From Anaeramoeba flamelloides (Eukaryota; Metamonada; Anaeramoebidae): a stretch of 64,000 nucleotides of DNA. The notes under the pieces are model-generated. The model worked only from the letters and a program-made list of their open reading frames with translations, made no database searches and was not told the origin of the DNA. The DNA lies in contig JANTQA010000047.1 of NCBI GenBank assembly GCA_027625915.1, positions 248,001-312,000 on the forward strand, given 5' to 3'. Positions 60,020-64,000 of the stretch are shown piece by piece. The position numbers and the translations under genes were made by a program. Each line of letters starts with the position of its first letter. Position 1 is the first letter of the stretch.

Positions 60020-60635
60020 TAAAAGCTGAAAAAATACACTCACAGTGGTGTATATATGGAATGTTGTAAATAATAGAGTTTTTACTATTTTAGAGATAAA
60101 TAAAACTTTCCATGTATTTATACAGAATTTTACCCTAGTAAACGAAATAACCTTTTATATTTTTAAGTTAAAGGGGTTTTATATATAAAAGTTTGTGGTA
60201 AATGCCAATACTTTACTTGAAAATGATTTTTTAAAAAAAAATTGAAAGATTGATATTCACCAAACGATTTTTTGATTAAAATTATTATTCATCTATTAAG
60301 ATATAGTCAGTTCCACTTTTAAGGCACAAACTTTCAACCAAATTTAAGGCACAGAAAAAAACTTAATTTAAGGCACAAAATTGAGATTCTAGTTAAAATA
60401 TTTTGTAAAAAAAAATTACAAATTTTGTGCTTTAATTTGAGATTTTTTTGTGTCTTAAATTTCGTTGAAAGTTTGTGTCTTAAAAGTGAAACTGACTGTA
60501 ATCAGATATTATAATTAATATTACAGATATTTGGATAAATTTATCAAACTCTTTATCTATCCCGAAATTGGAAAAACTCTATTATTTACAACATTACATA
60601 TTTACACTAATCTGAGTGTATTTTTTCAGATTTTA
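60020..60635. mobile_element. TIR element interrupted by a family A MITE
   Basis: The arms of about 90 bp (60020-60110, 60547-60635) are inverse copies: CTGAAAAAATACACTCA, then GAATGTTGTAAATAATAGAG on the left and ATGTTGTAAATAATAGAGTT read inward from the right. TA lies at both ends. Without the nested element at 60304-60500 the host element would be about 419 bp. Confidence 0.82.
60304..60500. mobile_element. Tc1/mariner-type MITE, family A, nested
   Basis: It runs from TAGTCAGTTCCACTTTTAAG to AAAAGTGAAACTGACTGTA and lies wholly inside the 60020-60635 element. Both arms are well kept, so it inserted after its host element did. Confidence 0.9.
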
Positions 60636-60665
60636 TTTTACAAAATTTATTCTACTTGAAAGGGG

Positions 60666-60745
60666 AATTTGTGGTTTAATTTCAAATGCTTTATGTACCT
60701 TAAATTTCATAAAGGCCCGTGTCTTAATTTTGGAACTTTCTCTAC
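60666..60745. mobile_element. Degenerate half of a family A MITE
   Basis: TTTAATTTCAAATGCTTTAT, then GTACCTTAAATTTCATAAAG and GTGTCTTAATTTTGGAACTT follow the right arm of family A with many changes. No left arm is visible. Confidence 0.5.
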
Positions 60746-60938
60746 TGAACTTGATGTTTTTAATTTGGGTTGTTTATTGAGAGTGTTATTTAAAGATCAA
60801 TTTTTTTTTTTTTTTGAAAGGAACAACATTTTTATTTTTCTTTATAATTCTCATATTTCTAATGGTTTACAATCACTGGGGGGTAAAAAAAAAAAAAAAA
60901 AAAAAATACTAACTTCAGTTAATGAGATGAACGTGACA

Positions 60939-61523
60939 TAAGGTATTTCCCAAAAAGTTCTACTTTTTTTTTTTACATTTCATAAAAAATAATCTTTATT
61001 CGTGAAGGTATTTGTTAAATGACAATACCAAATTAGGTTGAATATTAATACCTATTGAATCAATGATTATGATATATATTTCGTGATATATTAGTTGAAA
61101 TATTTCCAAAAAATGAAAAAAAAATAGCACTTTTTTTTGAGAAAGCCATGTAGGACCAATTTCAATAAAAAACTAAAAATATGGAAAGATTACAATGGAT
61201 TTTTTAAACTATCAAATATAGTTATATTCTTTCAATTCTATTTGGAAATTTTTTGAGATTAAACAAGTTATGTAAACATTTTTTTTGGGCATAAAGAAAA
61301 TAATAAAGACCAATTTTAACACTTCAAAAAAATATCAGATAAAACCGAGATCAGAAATTTTATTATTTTTTATTTGTAAAACAATACTAAGAAGCAAATT
61401 GAATTATTCTCGAGAACCAATGAATGGTAGTAAACAATTTTGGATGTTTATGTACTTTTTTGAAGATTGGGTTCAAAGAGATAATTTAAAATATATTTTC
61501 TCAACTTTTTTGGAAATAACTTA
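60939..61523. mobile_element. TIR element, family B (~585 bp)
   Basis: Full-length relative of 35770-36357. The left end is TAAGGTATTTCCCAAAAAG and the right end CTTTTTTGGAAATAACTTA. TTTGAGAAAGCCATG, GAGATTAAACAAGTTATG and ACAATACTAAGAAGCAAATT keep the same order. An ORF that begins inside it (61285-61560) is not conserved in the sister copy. Confidence 0.8.
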
Positions 61524-62032
61524 TTATTTCTTATCAGATTTTATTTTGATTTTGATATAAAATTTAATGTATACTGATGAATTCAAATAAATATCTGAAA
61601 ATTTTTACTTTATTATCCATTTTACAATTTTTTTTAAACAAACATTAAATATAGGATTTTATTTTTTTAATGTTAAGAGACTTTTTAAAATTGGGTTTAC
61701 TTCAAAATATTCTTACTCTCGGGTTGATTTAACAGTTAAGATATGAGATTACAAAAAGCGAAATCAAAAAGAAATTATTTAAATAAATTTTTATTTATCA
61801 GTATTAAAAAAAAACAAATTTACATTTTTTTTTTATTTCCAAAATCAGAATTGAAAGGTGTAAAAGAAAAGATTGAAAGATACTTAATATCTAATTTTGT
61901 TATTTTTCTCAAGAAAAAATATTAGAAAAAATATAAAAAATGATCATATAATTTTCAGATCTACATCACTTGTTATATTTGATATTTAAGATATCAATTG
62001 AAATTTTTATTTCCTTTTTAGTTGATTACCTT

Positions 62033-62067
<35 letters not shown>

Positions 62068-62759
62068 TACCTTCCAAACCAAGTTAATTAAAAATTCACA
62101 TGAAACCCCAAAAATTACATTTTTTTATTTAATACATTCCAACCCATTTACCATACACTCTTCAATATATATTTATGAAAAAACTATAAAAAAAAAAACA
62201 GATTTGGGCCACTATTAAAGCACACGCTAAGTTGAAGATCTATCAACTAAGAACAAAAAAAAACATAGTCATATATCTAAAACAAGAAATTTTTTTTTCA
62301 TTTTTCTGCTATTGTAAATCTTAAGGCTACATTTCCAGGTGAAAGGGGTGAAAGGGTTTATAAAAAAGCCCTTGAAAACTATTTTCAAACACAGAACAAT
62401 TTACACACTGAGAATTTCTTTGAGAAATAATAAGAAATTTTCGCAATTCCTACAATTTAAATAATTTTTCACCTTTTTTGAAAGAGCATGCCAAAATTCA
62501 ATTTTTATATTTGAGAATTTTCATTTCAAATCTCTAAGCTCATATCAATTCCTCTGGTTATTCTAAATATTTGTTCTTGTTACTTTTAAAAGATCAAAAT
62601 GTTATCAAAGTTGAACTTGCACTTGATAATCCGGAAAACCATTTTTAAACAATTATTTTTTTTGTTATTTTCGATTTCCTTTTCATTAATAAAAAAAAAA
62701 AAAAAAAAAAAGTATGTGTCAAAAACTAAACATATCAAAAAATGTTTTTTTTTTTGTTT

Positions 62760-62865
62760 GTCCAATTTGAAAAGATTGAAAATTCTTTTTGAGGAGTGAA
62801 AGTGAAATAACACAATAATCAAACACTCTAAGGGATGAGAATGTAGTCCTTAGTAATAGTGCTAC
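62760..62865 (-). repeat. Inverse copy of the 33355 repeat
   Basis: On the minus strand it reads ACTAAGGACTACATT, then TGATTATTGTGTTATTTCAC and TTTCACTCCTCAAAAAGAAT, followed by CAAATTGGACAAA. This matches 33362-33466 in order. Differences are scattered substitutions and one changed internal stretch. Confidence 0.6.
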
Positions 62866-63477
62866 GGTTTATTTATCATATAATTTCTTTTTTGTTTTCA
62901 ATTAAAAATAGACATAAAAGTATGTATTTATCCTATTGGGGGAATCTTTCAATCTACAGAATTTTACAATTACCAATGATATTGGACCAAAGGGATTTCA
63001 TGAAACTTTGTGACTTACTTGTGTATTCCTTAAAAATTATTATTATTTTATAAGGATATGATATAAGGGATTCATGGTCTTAATTTAATTGAAACCAATT
63101 AGAAACAAACTGTGGCTGGGTTGAATATTTGTTTGTCCTCTTGTTAAATCGTCAGATGGTATTTTCATGAAACAAAATCAATATTGAAATTTTAAAAGAT
63201 TCAAATTTGAGTTGATTTGTATTTTTTTTCAATTAGTAAATAAAACTTTAGTTGGGTTTCTTGGAACACCCAATATAGAATAATATCTCTCAATATATAC
63301 CACCAACAAAAAAAGAGAAATCATAAATTACTAAATGCTTACTTGAAATCAATATTTGTAGCCAAAATCATAAGAGAAAATGAAGTGAAAATTTTTTCCC
63401 TTTTACTGTTAAAATCATATTAAATGCTTCAAAATTTTATCTAAAAGTCCTTTACTTAAATTCCATAAAATTACGAA

Positions 63478-63684
63478 AAATATCATTTCAAAACTGGGTT
63501 TGTTAAGAAGTTTGGGTTTTTACATCACACAATTCTTTAAATATTTCTGAACTTGAAACTAAAATTTTCATTTATTGTCTAAAAATATCATTTCTAAACA
63601 GTGTTGTAAAGATCTTTGAGTTTTCTTTCGACTTAAAATCTAGAAAAATATTTGGGAACTTGAAATAAAAATTTTCATTTATTA
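63478..63684. repeat. Diverged tandem duplication (two ~103-bp units)
   Basis: Each unit begins AAATATCATTTC(A/T)AAAC and ends GAACTTGAAA followed by TAAAATTTTCATTTATT or TAAAAATTTTCATTTATT. The internal sequence is substantially changed, so the duplication is old. Confidence 0.6.
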
Positions 63685-64000
63685 ATTGGAAAATAGCAGT
63701 ATTATTCAAATATCAATATTTTCTTTTTATTTGAGAAAAAAACATTTTGTCATAAATAACTCTAATTTCTCTGAAAACTGTATTACAAAACACTGTTTTA
63801 TTTGGTTGTTTTCAAGCAGTTAGTTCTTTTTTATTAATAAAGATTAAAAAAATTACGCTTTTGTTTCTGTAAAAATACAGACAATACAAGTTTAATTATT
63901 TGATTTATTGTCCTTAAAAGTGATCAGTCAAGGATTTGTTAATCCTATTTTCATCATAAGATTAAATTTAGAACCAATTGATTGTTTATTAAAGTAGAAA

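Larger units (their letters stand above)
56361..64000. other. 7.6-kb gene-free right end with nested TIR elements
   Basis: No gene is supported from 56361 to the window end. It holds TIR elements at 56849-57330, 60020-60635 (with a family A insert) and 60939-61523, a degenerate family A half at 60666-60745, (TA)n runs at about 59429-59450 and 62037-62063, a shared module at 61905-61980, the inverse copy of the 33355 repeat (62760-62865), and a diverged tandem duplication at 63478-63684. ORFs of 60-91 codons are AT-rich and without family features. Confidence 0.5.

Noticed and set aside
61285-61560. ORF of 91 codons beginning within the right half of a family B element, possible transposase remnant
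   Set aside because: The corresponding region of the sister copy at 35770-36357 does not keep the frame, and no DDE motif is visible.

Overview
This is an AT-rich nuclear DNA window from a microbial eukaryote. The evidence is spliceosomal GT-AG introns (131-699 bp) in four genes, eukaryote-specific families (Erlin, phosducin-like, BTB, an FHA-AAA ATPase of the type known from plants), proteins loaded with low-complexity N/Q/S/K tracts, and long gene-poor intervals full of A/T homopolymers. TAA and TAG both act as stops, so the code looks standard. A free-living anaerobic amoeba such as Anaeramoeba would fit the low-complexity BTB and ankyrin proteins and the prokaryote-type iron-sulfur membrane protein. 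That placement is inference and was not tested.

I support nine genes. From left to right they are: a BTB/BACK protein fused to a ThuA/glutamine-amidotransferase-like domain (1053-3923, minus); an Erlin SPFH protein in three exons (9071-10459, minus); a split ankyrin-repeat protein (14924-17437, plus); a NapH-like polytopic 4Fe-4S protein in three exons (22831-24191, minus); phosducin-like protein 1 (28672-29463, minus); a small basic protein of unknown role (32348-32788, plus); myo-inositol-3-phosphate synthase in three exons (39761-42194, plus); an FHA-AAA ATPase whose Walker B glutamate is a glutamine (47398-50919, minus); and a basic coiled-coil protein in two exons (55329-56360, minus). 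They are unrelated housekeeping, signalling and regulatory genes. No operon or pathway cluster is visible.

The intergenic space, most of the window, is a record of small non-autonomous DNA transposons. At least nine families of terminal-inverted-repeat elements of about 200-590 bp can be read by eye. Most are flanked by TA, as expected for Tc1/mariner-type MITEs, yet no transposase gene is recognisable. One family (termini CAGTCAGTTCCAC) has seven copies here, one of them nested inside another element. There is also one clear tRNA-derived SINE (37676-38048) with A and B boxes, an A tail and a 17-bp target-site duplication.

The observations most worth a second look are the natural Walker B E-to-Q change in the AAA ATPase, the loss of several iron-sulfur cysteines in the NapH-like protein, the SINE, and the diversity of TA-flanked elements. 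No rRNA, true tRNA, CRISPR or viral sequence was recognised.
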